This document shows positions 21,176-32,290 of a stretch of DNA of 64,000 bases, one piece after another. The translations under genes and the position numbers were made by a program. The stretch comes from Rhynchosporium graminicola (taxonomy: Eukaryota; Ascomycota; Leotiomycetes; Helotiales; Ploettnerulaceae): assembly GCA_900074885.1 (NCBI GenBank), contig FJUW01000054.1:248001-312000 (forward strand). The letters are read 5' to 3'. Each line of letters begins with the position of its first letter. The stretch's first letter is position 1. A model generated the notes under the pieces. The model was not told the DNA's origin and did not search any database. It was given only the letters and a program-made list of their open reading frames with translations.

Positions 21176-24155
21176 AGCCCACTTGCATGAGTGATCGACG
21201 TTCTAAAGAGTAAGATCGAAACGTGCCACAGGAGCCTCGAAAGAATAAGAGAGAGGATTTGGAAGAAACTTGTCAGGGAATCTGGGCGAACATCAGGAAC
21301 ACCAACTCGGGTCTATACCAGCTTGGTGTAAAAAATGGAATTCATTCGATAGGAGTAGACTTGTGTCTCCTGACTACAGCGCTGCTGTACGACAATTATG
21401 ATGAGCTGGTGATCACAGTCCAGCATTACTGGCTCAACCTGCGATCAAGTAATTCTCTCGCAAACTTCGAGGAGGAATTTGAACCCATAATTTCTATCTG
21501 TAAACTTGGATATCCAAAAACAATAGATTGAATATCTTCTACCAATCTTGCAATATACGAAGAATTTTATGTCTATGATTTTTCGTTCTTATTCGGAAAC
21601 AGTCCTAATTCTTTTTTTTCGAAACGTCTAGTGGGGCGGGTAGCACATTTGAAGCCAGTATATGGATATTTCATAACGTAGCGAATAGCGGGTGAACACC
21701 TGTACCACTCTCGAATGGTGTCGTTTTTTTGTTACCAGCTTGCTTCCGAGCCACCGCAGGAATTGTGTGACGCTTTTCGCCTGAGTCGACTGTCTCGAGT
21801 GCTTGGTTGGATACCCCTGGAGGATAGTTATAGTCGTTCCGTGAGCCCAGATAAGCTTAAGCTTGTAACTGAGATATTTTGACTTCTTGATTGGTCCATG
21901 TATCTTTCTTCGACCTTCTACACATCTGGGTTAGGTGGAATGCGCTCTTTAAGAGCCTGGATATTCCGCATTGTTTCTCACACCTGTATGCGAAGGCACA
22001 TCGATGCTGGAGATAACGAAGTAAAGAATATATTCTTATCAAATTTGACTAATTCATTCGATTATATGCGTGTACATGCCGCATGTATTTATATGAAAGA
22101 CATGCTTTCTTCTTCTCTTTTGATAGCCGGCTCTGAGCCACGACTACAGCGGCTTCTCGGCCTCATGTTAAGCAGACGACTCTCAATCTTCTGTCAGATT
22201 CTACTCGTAGTCTGAAAATCATCCATACAGCCCGTAATCAAAGCTTCGGAATTAAACATTGTCGGATACTTCTCCAAAGTCAAACGTCGACAACTCCTTA
22301 GCATCCCCAGCACCAACCTCCAAAAACGCCTCAAACTCTCGATATACTCCCTCGGAGTTCTCAGATGGAAAGTCCCGTCCACCTCACTTGCTCGTTTATG
22401 ACTAGACACCACAACATGCACTTTATGAATACCATCTTCCCAGCCCTGTCGTATTGCTTTTGTGACACACAATTTTACTTTCCCCAGCACTTATGGAACA
22501 CCACCGTAAACGATATCAGCCCAAACAGAGCCTGATGGAAGGAGCCCATAGAAAAGCTCTGTCATGTGTTTCGGATCGCCCCACTTCCACTGCCTCGAAA
22601 TACTCCCTTCAATTTCATCTCATTGTTCCTCGCAAGTGGCTTTGTCAAGATGACCTTTTCCTCGATTTCACCCAGGAACTGCTTTCCCTAACTCGACTTG
22701 AAGTTTTAAAAATCTATCTCCTGCTCCATATGTCTTGTTATTACTGCCGTAGTCACTGATTCTGCATCATGGAAATGCTTGAGTAGAGTTAGGATTCATT
22801 AGAAGTGATATCCGTGGCCAGATGTAAAGTAAGTTTTGGAGAAGCGCATTGACAGGATGATGGCTTTGATCCAGGCTGTCAAATCCTGAGTCTCAGCCAT
22901 GATCATGGGGGTATTCACTAAAATTGCCTCTTTACTTCCGTGAATAAGAGTGTAGGATATCGGTGACTAGAAACGGCGAATTTTTCCATCGGGCTTCTTC
23001 CTGTACGTCACGAGGAGTTGGTAGTTACGTGTTTAGTCATACTTCAGGGAAGGTAAGAGCAGCGAGCGATACGGTACGTTTCTTAATTCCTGTAATGATC
23101 CTCCCACATTCAAACCTAGCCAGAATCGTGCACGAAGGTAGCAAATACGCGTTTTTCTAAATCACCGAGGACTAACCATGGAGTCAGAATCATCATTCTT
23201 CCTTGCACGTTCAATAGATCATTCTCGAGCCATGTACTTTCTGACTTCTGGTAGAGTATTTCCAGCCAGCCTACCACATCGCTTCATCGAATCTTATAAG
23301 CCTACCCAGACAGCTCCAACCGACTCCTAGACGTAATTATCGTAATATAACAGAGGTCAAATGTCAAAGAAGCAAAGCACGCACTTCGAAACTCATGCAG
23401 CCATGAGCTCATAGTAAAAGATAAAGATTAATGTTCAAGCTTGTAATGGGGTTGAGATTAGGCTCACACCAACTCCGCCAACTGGACCAAAAGATCACAA
23501 TGTACTGCGCAAGCGCAGGACACGCCTAATACCGTACATATATTACCGACTATTGTTACGTGCCCATTACAAAGCTACACAAGACACTATCCACCTAAGT
23601 AGATATTATCAAGGGCATCTATCTCAGAGGTGTAAATGCATAACAATTACAGCAGAAGAACTGGCCCAAAGCACGTCTTTGTCTCTTGCATACAAAAGAG
23701 ATATGAGAATCGTGAGAAACAGTCCGGTTCATCGGTAATGAGTAGTAACTGAGTAGATGCCCCTTGACATGATACTAGGACGTAGTATTAAAGGGTGGAA
23801 GATTGAGATTATAATCTTATTCTCTCGATCCAAAGTCGTACTCATAAGCATCATACTACACTCTTTGAGATCGAAATCCAAATCCGTTGCAACTCATCCG
23901 AAGCGACTATCTGCTCCACAGAAGAAAGTCGCGGTATTAGAACTTCTGGTGTAGCAGCACACTGAGCCCCTAGCTTGATTGACACAACACTCCCTCAAGG
24001 TGCCTTGATCGTGGAATTTGTCGCTTTGTGCATAGCCCTGTTCTATATCGTTCGCTCGCAAGGCATAAAGTCATGCTCCAGTAAATATGTCTGCAATGTT
24101 GCCACGTCGTCCTCATGAACCATCCTAAGAAAAGCCCAAAAGCTCTGTGAGATCC
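21176..24155. other. Gene-poor stretch, 3 kb, possible gene remains
   Basis: Several fragments look protein-like but none is continuous. A 102-codon GTG-initiated frame lies at 21223-21531 (plus). A frame at 22194-22490 (minus) includes WRLVLGMLRSCRRLTLEKYP. An 88-codon frame with ATG at 22493-22759 (plus) has a Leu-rich end. I could not join them into a model or name a family. No tRNA or clear repeat was found. Confidence 0.4.
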
Positions 24156-25014
24156 TCATTGTCCATGTCTTTGCACCAACGCGTAACTCGGTGGACCAGG
24201 CTGAAATTGAGCTTGTTGATAAGCTGCTTTGCGCATCTCAGCTTCCCTCTTCCCTCGTTGGTGCTGTCTCCACGCAAAATAACACCCTACTATAGCCGCA
24301 AGTGTCGCAGGAATAGTCACACCAATCGCTAATTTCTCACCGAGACTGAGTCCTGGTGGAGAAGAAGACGATGATGAGGGAGGAGTAGGAGCAGGATCAG
24401 GAGCATTGTTCTGATTGTTCGAGTTTGTGCTGGTGGAGCCAGATACCGGAGCTTGATGGAACGGTCAGCGCAATCTTACACAGGGTACGTGAATGGATTT
24501 AAGTAAGCGCGACCCTCGAAGACAGTAGCTTCTCGTTGAGAAATTGCGGTAAATGTTTTTGCTTACCGGTTGTTGTTTTCCCAGCAGCTGTATCCGCGGG
24601 TTTCCTGTTCGTAGCCGTCGCAGCTGGACCAGCTGTACCAGCTGCTCGTGCCTCGACACAATATTCGGAAAACACTGCCAGTCCACTTGAAAAGTTTTCT
24701 TGTAATCCAGCCTCATTACCTCCTCCAGCGGCGCACCATATTGGTACCAAAATGGACATCGAAAATGAAATTCCCGCGGAATTTGCAGTCTTGAGACAAA
24801 TACAACTCGCCGCACTGGCCGGGTTTGCTTGGGGACACTCGCTGGTACGAAGACCTTCGTAGACCTGACCTACGGCATTTGTAAGGCACGAGGGTAGATC
24901 GCTGAAGATGGATATTTGCGTTATATGGGTGATTGTCTGAGAAACCGCGCCAAGCGCGTGGAAGGCCAGGGCTAGGATATTGGGGATGATTCGCATTCTT
25001 GCAGTCAGAGGCAT
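24156..25014 (-). CDS. Cell-surface cysteine-containing protein with signal peptide and one membrane span
   Basis: Exons 25014-24567 and 24451-24156 give 247 residues. The start at 25014 (MPLTARMRIIPNILALAF) gives a good signal peptide; the ATG at 24996 works equally well. The ectodomain (about residues 28-130) has six cysteines spaced C-C-CxC-C-C, around SDLPSCLTNA, ECPQANPASAASCICL and the later WCAAGG and EYCVEA. This resembles the CFEM-like and related extracellular domains of many filamentous ascomycetes but lacks the eight cysteines of true CFEM. A Ser/Thr/Pro-rich stalk follows (PDPAPTPPSSSSSSPPG), then one membrane helix (LAIGVTIPATLAAIVGCYFA), a basic stop-transfer (WRQHQRGKREAEMRK) and a short Gln/Pro-rich cytosolic tail. 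This single-span layout suggests a wall- or surface-sensing role; that is inference. The intron (115 nt) joins G|CT in phase. Confidence 0.75.
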
Positions 25015-26965
25015 TCGGACGTGAGTTCTGGCGGCGAAGAGAGAAGACAAGGAGAGGGGAAATGCAAAATTGGAGTAAGTCACACGATGCTTTCAGCTTC
25101 AAGCCACCGTGTTTGACGGCGCTTTCCAGAAATGGAAATGCGGCTGACATACTGGAAATCTGCTCGCATCTTGGCTTCTGTGGAATTAAATTAAGGAGCG
25201 AGCATGCAAACTTGACAATGTCGATAGGGCCGGTGCAATTAGCAGATAACGTGTTTCTTCTCCCCGAAAAGTTGCCGGAGCATTGCCAAAGCCCATCCAT
25301 GATATCAGTGAGAGGTAAGATACAGTCGGTGGCGGGTGTGTTGCAGTCGTGGCGTTACATATTTCAGCTGTCTGCAAGCCGCCAATCGTTTCTTTGAGAA
25401 CAAATCTTGATTGGTCGGAAGCAGCTGGGAGTCACCTTAACCTTCTTTTCGCCGGTCAATTCCTATCTTCTATTGTTAATAATGGAATTGACAGCGCGCA
25501 AAATTATCGTCTCCTCGCGCAGCTCGGGTTGACATGCGGAAGGTCTCTTAGGCGGCTTAGGACAAGAAGTCAGCATTGGGAAGCAAGTAGCAGGAATCCA
25601 AACCTTTAGCAAGGCGCGATATTGTCTTTGTCAGGGGCAGAAAGTTTTGGTTCGTCGTAAATATAGGGTTTCCAGTTGGGTTAAGGTATGCACCGAAGAA
25701 AGAGATATCGAGATAAATGACGGTGAGTAACTGAAGAAAAAGAATCTGTAAGGGCTGGTGCTCCTATTTATTTCAAGCTAATATTAATGAGGAAGTCGAC
25801 ATTTTTCTAAGATGGGCAATGAACCGATCATCGAGAGCCCCAGAACGAGGAGAAATTAATTCAAAAAGCAGAACAGAACATGCGAAGGGAGACGTGTGGC
25901 CAGAAGCAACGCTACCTCGGAGGGAACAACAGTAAATATAGCCAAATATCTTAAGCGAAATGATAGAAAAAGACCCTTACGGCTTTGAGCAGAATCCTAT
26001 TAAACATTTGCTGGTCACTAAGTCAAGAAATATCAACTGATATTGAATTTACAAGAGGAAATGATCAGGTAAGCTGATCTACATTCACGATTATTTGTTG
26101 AAGTAAAGCGCTCACAGCAAGCTCTCTCGGGCCGCCATGTTCGCGTTCGCTACAAAGTTCATCGCGTCTCCCGAATCAGCATAATCTGCAGCGTCTAAGA
26201 CTATTGCCACTAGAATTGTGTATGAAGTTGAGTTGGAACCAGACTCATATGATTTTCATGTCACTTCCAAATAGGCAGGTGGAGTCCCTAGCGTATGGAA
26301 GATGCGACACGCACTTGTTTAACAGAAAACGGAGCAACAAGGAAGGATTCACAATATATCTTGGCAGGTCTTAAGAAGGCTCCGAGTCCGAGGCGTTGGT
26401 ACTTGCAATTCGTGCTCGCGGCGGGCGGCGCTCGCGGATGGTGGGGCTTCTTCCTCGATCCTGAGATTGTCCAATGTGGGGTGTTCTGCTATTTCTGATC
26501 TCCTAACTGTGAACTTCATTGGTAGAAACGTGAGCACTTTGACGGGTTTGATGAGCACGTCTGCAGCATCAATTTGTACCATTATGTCGAGACTCGAGCC
26601 CAATTGTCGTCTAATCGATGATCATCAAACTCCAATACTTCATGAATGGGGCTCCCCGATCCTCTGGCTAAAATATCTCGCTTAAAATGCACTAGAACGA
26701 ACCCATAACAATCCAATAATTCTTCCCTTACCCATGTACGTGCATGCTAATATCAGATACCCATGACATTCAGCTCGCATTTAATTCCCTGTTCCCCCCG
26801 CCTCTTCATGGAATTTTTGCTTCTCATCCGTAGCACTTCGGACCAAAACGCCAGCCACATCAAACCAGGTGAGTTTTATTCTGCGGTCGTAGCATGCTTC
26901 AGAAAGTTCAGCTTACGCCTCTCCCACAGTTAATTTAGAAACTGCGGCACTTGAAAGGCTCAACC
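25015..26965. other. Intergenic, 2 kb, no supported gene
   Basis: Divergent promoters of the surface protein (left) and the hydrolase (right). Short frames only, without domains. No repeat or RNA gene recognised. Confidence 0.45.
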
Positions 26966-27961
26966 ATGAAGTTTTTCTCGCCCCTTCTCGCTCTGCTCGG
27001 CGCCGCATCATGCGTAACTGCCCTGGTATCGAAACGTGTAGACTCTGCAGGTGGACTGGATTTTGTCTACCCATACCCGGTCAAGAGCTACCGTTTCGTG
27101 TCTCAAAGGAAGCAGCTCACTATGTCCTACATGGACGTATCACCAGTTGGTGCGCCTAAAGGTAACATTGTCCTCCTTCACGGGAAGAACTTTTGTGGCG
27201 CAACCTGGGATGTCACGATCAAGGTCCTCGTCAGAGCTGGATATCGTGTCATTGTACCTGATCAGATTGGATTCTGCAAATCTACCAAGCCTTCTGAGTA
27301 TCAGTTTACTCTGTTTGCTCTCGCTCAAAACACAAACGCTCTTCTGAACAGTATTGGCGTCACAAGCGCCATTATCATGGGACATTCTATGGGAGGCATG
27401 CTTTCTGCACGTTACGCCTTGATGTATCCAGCTCAGACCTCCCGTCTGGTTATGGTAGACCCTCTTGGACTCGAGAACTGGTTTGAGCTTGGTGTCCCAT
27501 ACCAAGCACCAGATCTTGCCTACACCGCGGAGCTCGCCAGTACCTTCAACAGTCTGAAGACGTATCAACAAAGCACTTACTATGCTGGTACTTGGGACCC
27601 TTCGTATGATGTCTGGATCAACATGCTTTTCAGTATCTACAACGGCACATTAGGTGACCACTTCGCCTGGAATATGGCAATGACCACCGACATGGTCTTC
27701 ACTCAACCTGTCATTGAGGAGCTTCCCAACCTTAAGATGCCGTCTCTCCTGATTGTAGGTGACAAAGATACCACAGCCATTGGAAGCAAATGGGCACCAG
27801 CAAACATCAAGCCACTTTTGGGCCACTATGACGTCCTCGGACCAAAGGTCGCTGCTCAGATTCCTGGTTGCACCTATGTTCACTTCCCTCTGCTTGGCCA
27901 TGCTCCTCAGATCCAGGATCCAGTATCGTTCCATAAAGCCTTGTTGAGCTGGTTGCCTTGA
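26966..27961 (+). CDS. Secreted alpha/beta hydrolase
   Basis: Intronless, 331 residues. The ATG at 26966 begins MKFFSPLLALLGAASCVTA, a clear signal peptide. The fold follows the alpha/beta hydrolase pattern: strand and oxyanion segment NIVLLHGKNFCG, VIVPDQIGFCKST, the nucleophile elbow GHSMGG with Ser141, an acid in VGDKDTT (Asp266 or Asp268) and His312 in LLGHAPQIQ. The catalytic triad is therefore complete. The layout is that of fungal hydrolases related to epoxide hydrolases, haloperoxidase-like enzymes and proline iminopeptidases; the substrate is unknown. Secretion is inferred from the signal. The cap region (about 175-260) is rich in aromatic residues, as expected for a lid over a hydrophobic pocket. 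Confidence 0.88.
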   Translation: MKFFSPLLALLGAASCVTALVSKRVDSAGGLDFVYPYPVKSYRFVSQRKQLTMSYMDVSPVGAPKGNIVLLHGKNFCGATWDVTIKVLVRAGYRVIVPDQIGFCKSTKPSEYQFTLFALAQNTNALLNSIGVTSAIIMGHSMGGMLSARYALMYPAQTSRLVMVDPLGLENWFELGVPYQAPDLAYTAELASTFNSLKTYQQSTYYAGTWDPSYDVWINMLFSIYNGTLGDHFAWNMAMTTDMVFTQPVIEELPNLKMPSLLIVGDKDTTAIGSKWAPANIKPLLGHYDVLGPKVAAQIPGCTYVHFPLLGHAPQIQDPVSFHKALLSWLP

Positions 27962-29746
27962 AGTGGGAGTTGGGATCGTTTTATATATGATTCTTCCAAA
28001 GCACAACTTAGATAATGTAATGATAGTAATTCTAGTCTCTGCTCCCGACCAAGGCACGACATATTGAACCTTAATTCCAATATTGACGATCATGAACTAT
28101 AAAACATACAAGCGAACACGACTTTGTCTATGCATAATCTCAAAAGTTTATAGGCGAATTCAGCAACCTCCAGGACATCAACCCAAAGTATAATCCACGC
28201 CTTACTTTACATCTCGCTTACCAAGTTGATCAACTCCAGATCGAGTATCCTGCATTAAGCACGCAAACTGAAAAACTGCCCATAGTTGCTTTGAAAAGCA
28301 CTGCAACTCGACGAAAGGAGAGTCCAAGAACAATATCGTCAGTACCAAGTTGTCGCTCCTGCAAGGCTTCAATTGCCTCAAGATTATCCAGTTGCGACAA
28401 AGACGCAGGTGCTCGGACTTCTTCAACGGGCGACAAGCCCGGCAAAGAGAGCTTTCCCGCCAGCCGAGCAGATTGGCACCCCTGAAGCTTTTATCCAAGC
28501 CTGTCATTCTGGGGTTGAGGACCGGGATATAGAGATGGTATCGGGCTCCGGTTCGGGTTCGCCTAGAATAGGCCTACTCGCGAGCTTATTTTCAACTGCC
28601 CTTTTTGGAATCGCCGGCTAGAAAAGCCTAAAACTTCTATGTGGGTGAATAACTGGACAATTTGCGATTGGTTTAAGGTTTTGACTTGGTCTGATGATCC
28701 AGTCTTGATGATGGGGAAATATCTGAAAAAGAGACGAATCGTGAGAAGAGATTTTTTTGGAAGGTGAGTCTCATTATAGAATCTGTTGAGTTGTGATCGT
28801 CCTTGGTGCTGTGCTCATCAGATGTTCGATATCTAGGTTTGCAAAGGTCCGACTAGGTTCTCCAACTGCGGAGCGGAACTCTCAGTCACCGCCAAGGAGA
28901 CTTTCATGCAGGTGCACCTGGATTAGGCTTTTAGCCGGGCAAACTCTAACTAAAGTCATTCCTTATAAAACTTTAATATGAAGAATGACATGCTCTTGAC
29001 TGGGAGAAAGCTGCTCGCACGGGTCGCACTCCAATAACCCATCAAAATTGCAGCTGAGGATTGAACACCTGCCTACTGCAGGGTCACTCAGAGGCTGCAT
29101 CGTGAGTTCGTGGGAAGTATGTATCGAGCCACACAACCTTGCCAAAGTTCAATTCTGCTTAAGGGTACAGATGCAGATACCTTCCAACCTAGTACCAACG
29201 ACAAGCAAGAGCCACGAAGCGAACGTGAGATTTCTCCACGACCTTGTCAGAAAGGGGGCGGCAGAGACCGAGAAGAAGTGAACATGTCCTGCACTCACGG
29301 CTCATGGCTATAGTCATGAAACCCCATGCCCATACTAAACCGTCCAGCCCAGTCCCCACGAGAGCCCTACTCATCCACATGAACCCTCCAAGGTTTGAAG
29401 AAGACCAATACCACAGTAGGAAAATATCGTCCCGAGTCCGGAAGTCAAATAAACATCCCGAACAAATAAACATCTGAACCGCAATTCTCTCGCTTAGCCC
29501 GATCCCATCCCCATCCTACCCCAACGGCTGGTAAAGATCGGATGGATTTCCACATATGAATCTCATCGTTCCCCTATGCTTTTGGGACGCGATCGATATG
29601 ATCTTATATGTATCACCTGTTACCAGTTCCTTCGCGAGTGACTCACTGGTCCAGTGACGATCGATTTGGTTCGATTCGATACTGACTCCACTGTCTTTAC
29701 TCAATACGCCGAAGATACATCCACGGTACGAGGACGGCATCTAATC
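27962..29746. other. Intergenic, 1.8 kb, no supported gene
   Basis: Overlapping short frames at 28202-28621 and 29048-29477 lack domains and conserved blocks. Nothing else is recognised. Confidence 0.45.
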
Positions 29747-31254
29747 ATGGTTTTAGCGATCGACAATTCGGATCTCCATCATGGAGATTTCGAGAAGAGG
29801 GCAGTCATCATATTCCTCTGTCTCACACCGACATTTCTATTCCTGCGATTCGTGAGTCGAGTCACATCGAAGCAATTAGGAAAAGACGATTGGGCCGCCC
29901 TGGCAGCTTTTGTCTTCACAACATGCTGTAACATCGTGACGCTTGCCGGTACGTTCGATATAACACACGCACTTCCTCTTCGAGCTCCAAGACTGACGGA
30001 CTTTACCACAGCATTTCCCCACGGCTGGGGACGTCACAAGAAGAACCTCCACCCGCGAGACCTTCAGATCTGCCTGATCGTACGTATCCTCCTCCGGTAT
30101 GCTATCCTACTCCACTCGCTAACAACCCCAAGCTCCACTGGATCTTCCAAATAACCTACAAGATGTCCGTCGCATGCAACAAAGTCTCCATCCTACTCCT
30201 CTACCTGCGCATAATGCCACAACGTCTCTACCGCCTCGCCATCTTCACGCTCCTCACCATCGTCGGACTATTCGCTCTCGCCACAACCATCGCAGGAGTC
30301 TTCCAATGCATCCCAGTGGACAAAGCATGGAACAAGAAAAAGCCCGGCCATTGCTATAACCTAGTTAACGCATGGTATTCAAATGCAGTGTTCAGTATCG
30401 TGACGGATATCTTGATCCTGATGTTGCCCATGCACATGGTCTACAAGCTGCAGCGCGATCGGCGCGAGAAGTTCTTGCTATACAGTGTCTTCGGGTTGGG
30501 GATCTTGTGAGTTCTGTCTTCTTCTAGAATTTTAGCGAGACGTAATGTTTACATACTGACTAACGTTCTACAGCGTCACGTTCACGTCTATAATGCGATT
30601 CTTCGCTCTCAAATCCGCCAAAAATCCAGATACGACCTGTGAGGCTTTCCACCCCACCCCCTTACTCACTCTGCCTACTATTCACACTAACACCCCCCTC
30701 CCCCACCAGACGACATAACATCCGGGTTCTGGTCCGTAATCGAAATCAACGTCGGCGTAATATGCATCTGTCTCCCCCCCCTCCGCTCCCTCCTATCCCG
30801 CCAATTCGCATTCTTCAACCACAGCCGCACACGCATCACCGACTCACCCCCCAACCCAAACTCCAAGTCCAAATACCCGCATGACTCCTCCTCCAGCGCA
30901 CCAAGTGAATTGGTGACGATCGGTGGGACGGGAGGGAGTAGGAATCGCGAACGAGAGAGAGATTTGGATAACAGGAGGAGGAGGCAGGAGCTGGGTGCCG
31001 AGAGCAGTGAAGAGGATCTGGTGTTTGTGCGAGACGGGAAGGAGGATGTCGAACATGGGCCAGCGAGTGGAAATTCGGATAGGGAGTGCGGGATGGGAGG
31101 CGGGATAGTAAAGAAAACGGAGTTCGATTTCGAGATTACGGAGAGGAGGGTCGATGGGAGTGATGCAGAGAGTGGGGTTGAAGAGAGAGAGAGGCAGAGG
31201 GAGAGGGAGAGGAGTGGTAGGACGTGGGAAAGGATATTTCCGTATGCGTCGTGA
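29747..31254 (+). CDS. Rhodopsin-domain (PTH11-like) seven-span membrane protein
   Basis: Five exons: 29747-29948, 30012-30079, 30133-30506, 30574-30638 and 30710-31254, giving 417 residues. The first three introns are 50-67 nt. Family landmarks: FVSRVTSKQLGKDDWAAL after TM1, the FPHGWGRHKKNL loop (GxGRH is typical), KMSVACNKVSILLLYLRI, FQCIPVDKAWNKKKPGHC with the paired loop cysteines, NAVFSIVTDILILMLPMHMV and FWSVIEINVGVICICLPPLR in TM7. It belongs to the fungal Rhodopsin-domain (DUF3112-related, PTH11-like) group of plasma-membrane proteins; some relatives act in surface sensing, most have no known ligand. The cytosolic tail (about 155 residues) is hydrophilic, with two Arg/Glu-dipeptide runs (RERERDLDNRRRR and ERERQRERERS). 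The start at 29747 is the first in-frame ATG; the open frame extends a little upstream. Confidence 0.88.
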
Positions 31255-32290
31255 CGAAGAGAAGAGAGGAGGAAGCGCTTGGTGATGCTCCTGAAACCCT
31301 CAAGGAAGAAGAGATGACGAATGCCTATCTTTGATATTATGATTGTTTTGATATGTATATTCAGCGAGCTTACTCGTTTGTGCACGAAGCTGATCTTTTC
31401 CCCTGGGCACGCAGTATGTCGAAGTATTTCTGAAAGTAACACGTACATGGATAGTAGATCGATCGCTCCGTGAAGAAAAAAATATCGAGAAGTTCTTTTC
31501 CCGGAATTATTGAGATAGCAAAGAGATGATTTAGATTACACGCTAAATTCTATTCAATGTAATTTTGGGTGTCTTCTATGTAGGGGACTTTATTTGTTTT
31601 ACATTTGACTGTATTTGATGCTGTTTAGTTCTCGCTTAGGTCTAGCGTATGGACGGAATCCTGTTTAGCAAATAAGCAATTAACATGCACAGGATAATAG
31701 ATGTTTCTTCGACTGATCATAATTCAGTCAAACGGGTGATTTACCTACCTAACCATCAAGCGCTGGCTACCTGCCCTAACCTGGTGCCCTTACCTACCTA
31801 GGTGATATCACAAGCTCGGCTAGCTTAGGTAGCTAGCCGAACTCTAGAAGTAACAGATCCCCATAACACTCGTAACTCAAAAGCGTTACAACTCCTCGTT
31901 TACTTTCTCATTCCTCGCCTACAACTAATTATCCAATTCGTATGTTTGTTTGAATCAGTCTATTATACAACGGTGTCCTTCTTCCATGATCGCAGACACC
32001 TATCCATCCAACTCTGCGATACTGTCTGTATCCGCGACCTTCTTCCTTCCATGGTCGCGCTACCCCTTTCAACTGTCGTGTTCCGAGCGACATGCTCTTC
32101 TCTGACTTCGGTCAGTCGTTCTATAGTACAAATCCATTCCTCGCGCCGTTAAGCAGTCCAGTCCAGCCCAGGCGGGCGTATATATCCATCGTCCGTCGCT
32201 TGCAAGTCATCAGATACCCAAAAGGCAAAGACAAAGACCCCCCGACGCAATGCATTACCAAAATATCATCGCTCACGTACTCGCATGTTC
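31255..32290. other. Intergenic with a perfect 10-bp hairpin
   Basis: No supported gene. It contains CCTACCTA-rich motifs near 31745-31805 and a perfect stem-loop at 31816-31840. The right end is the 3' flank of the NIPA-like gene. Confidence 0.5.
31816..31840. repeat. Perfect stem-loop, 10-bp arms, 5-nt loop
   Basis: TCGGCTAGCT (31816-31825) and AGCTAGCCGA (31831-31840) pair exactly around TAGGT. It lies between the 3' ends of two convergent genes, so it could act in RNA 3' processing. There is no T-run typical of intrinsic termination, and no such role is claimed. Confidence 0.65.

Noticed and set aside
24716..25300. 194-codon minus-strand ORF overlapping the surface protein
   Set aside because: Alternative frame of the same exon; lacks the signal peptide and the cysteine pattern that the chosen frame shows.
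30687..31448. 253-codon ORF on the minus strand over the rhodopsin-like gene
   Set aside because: It lies antisense to the well-supported last exon; its Ser/Leu-rich composition is a mirror of the Arg/Glu/Gly-rich tail.
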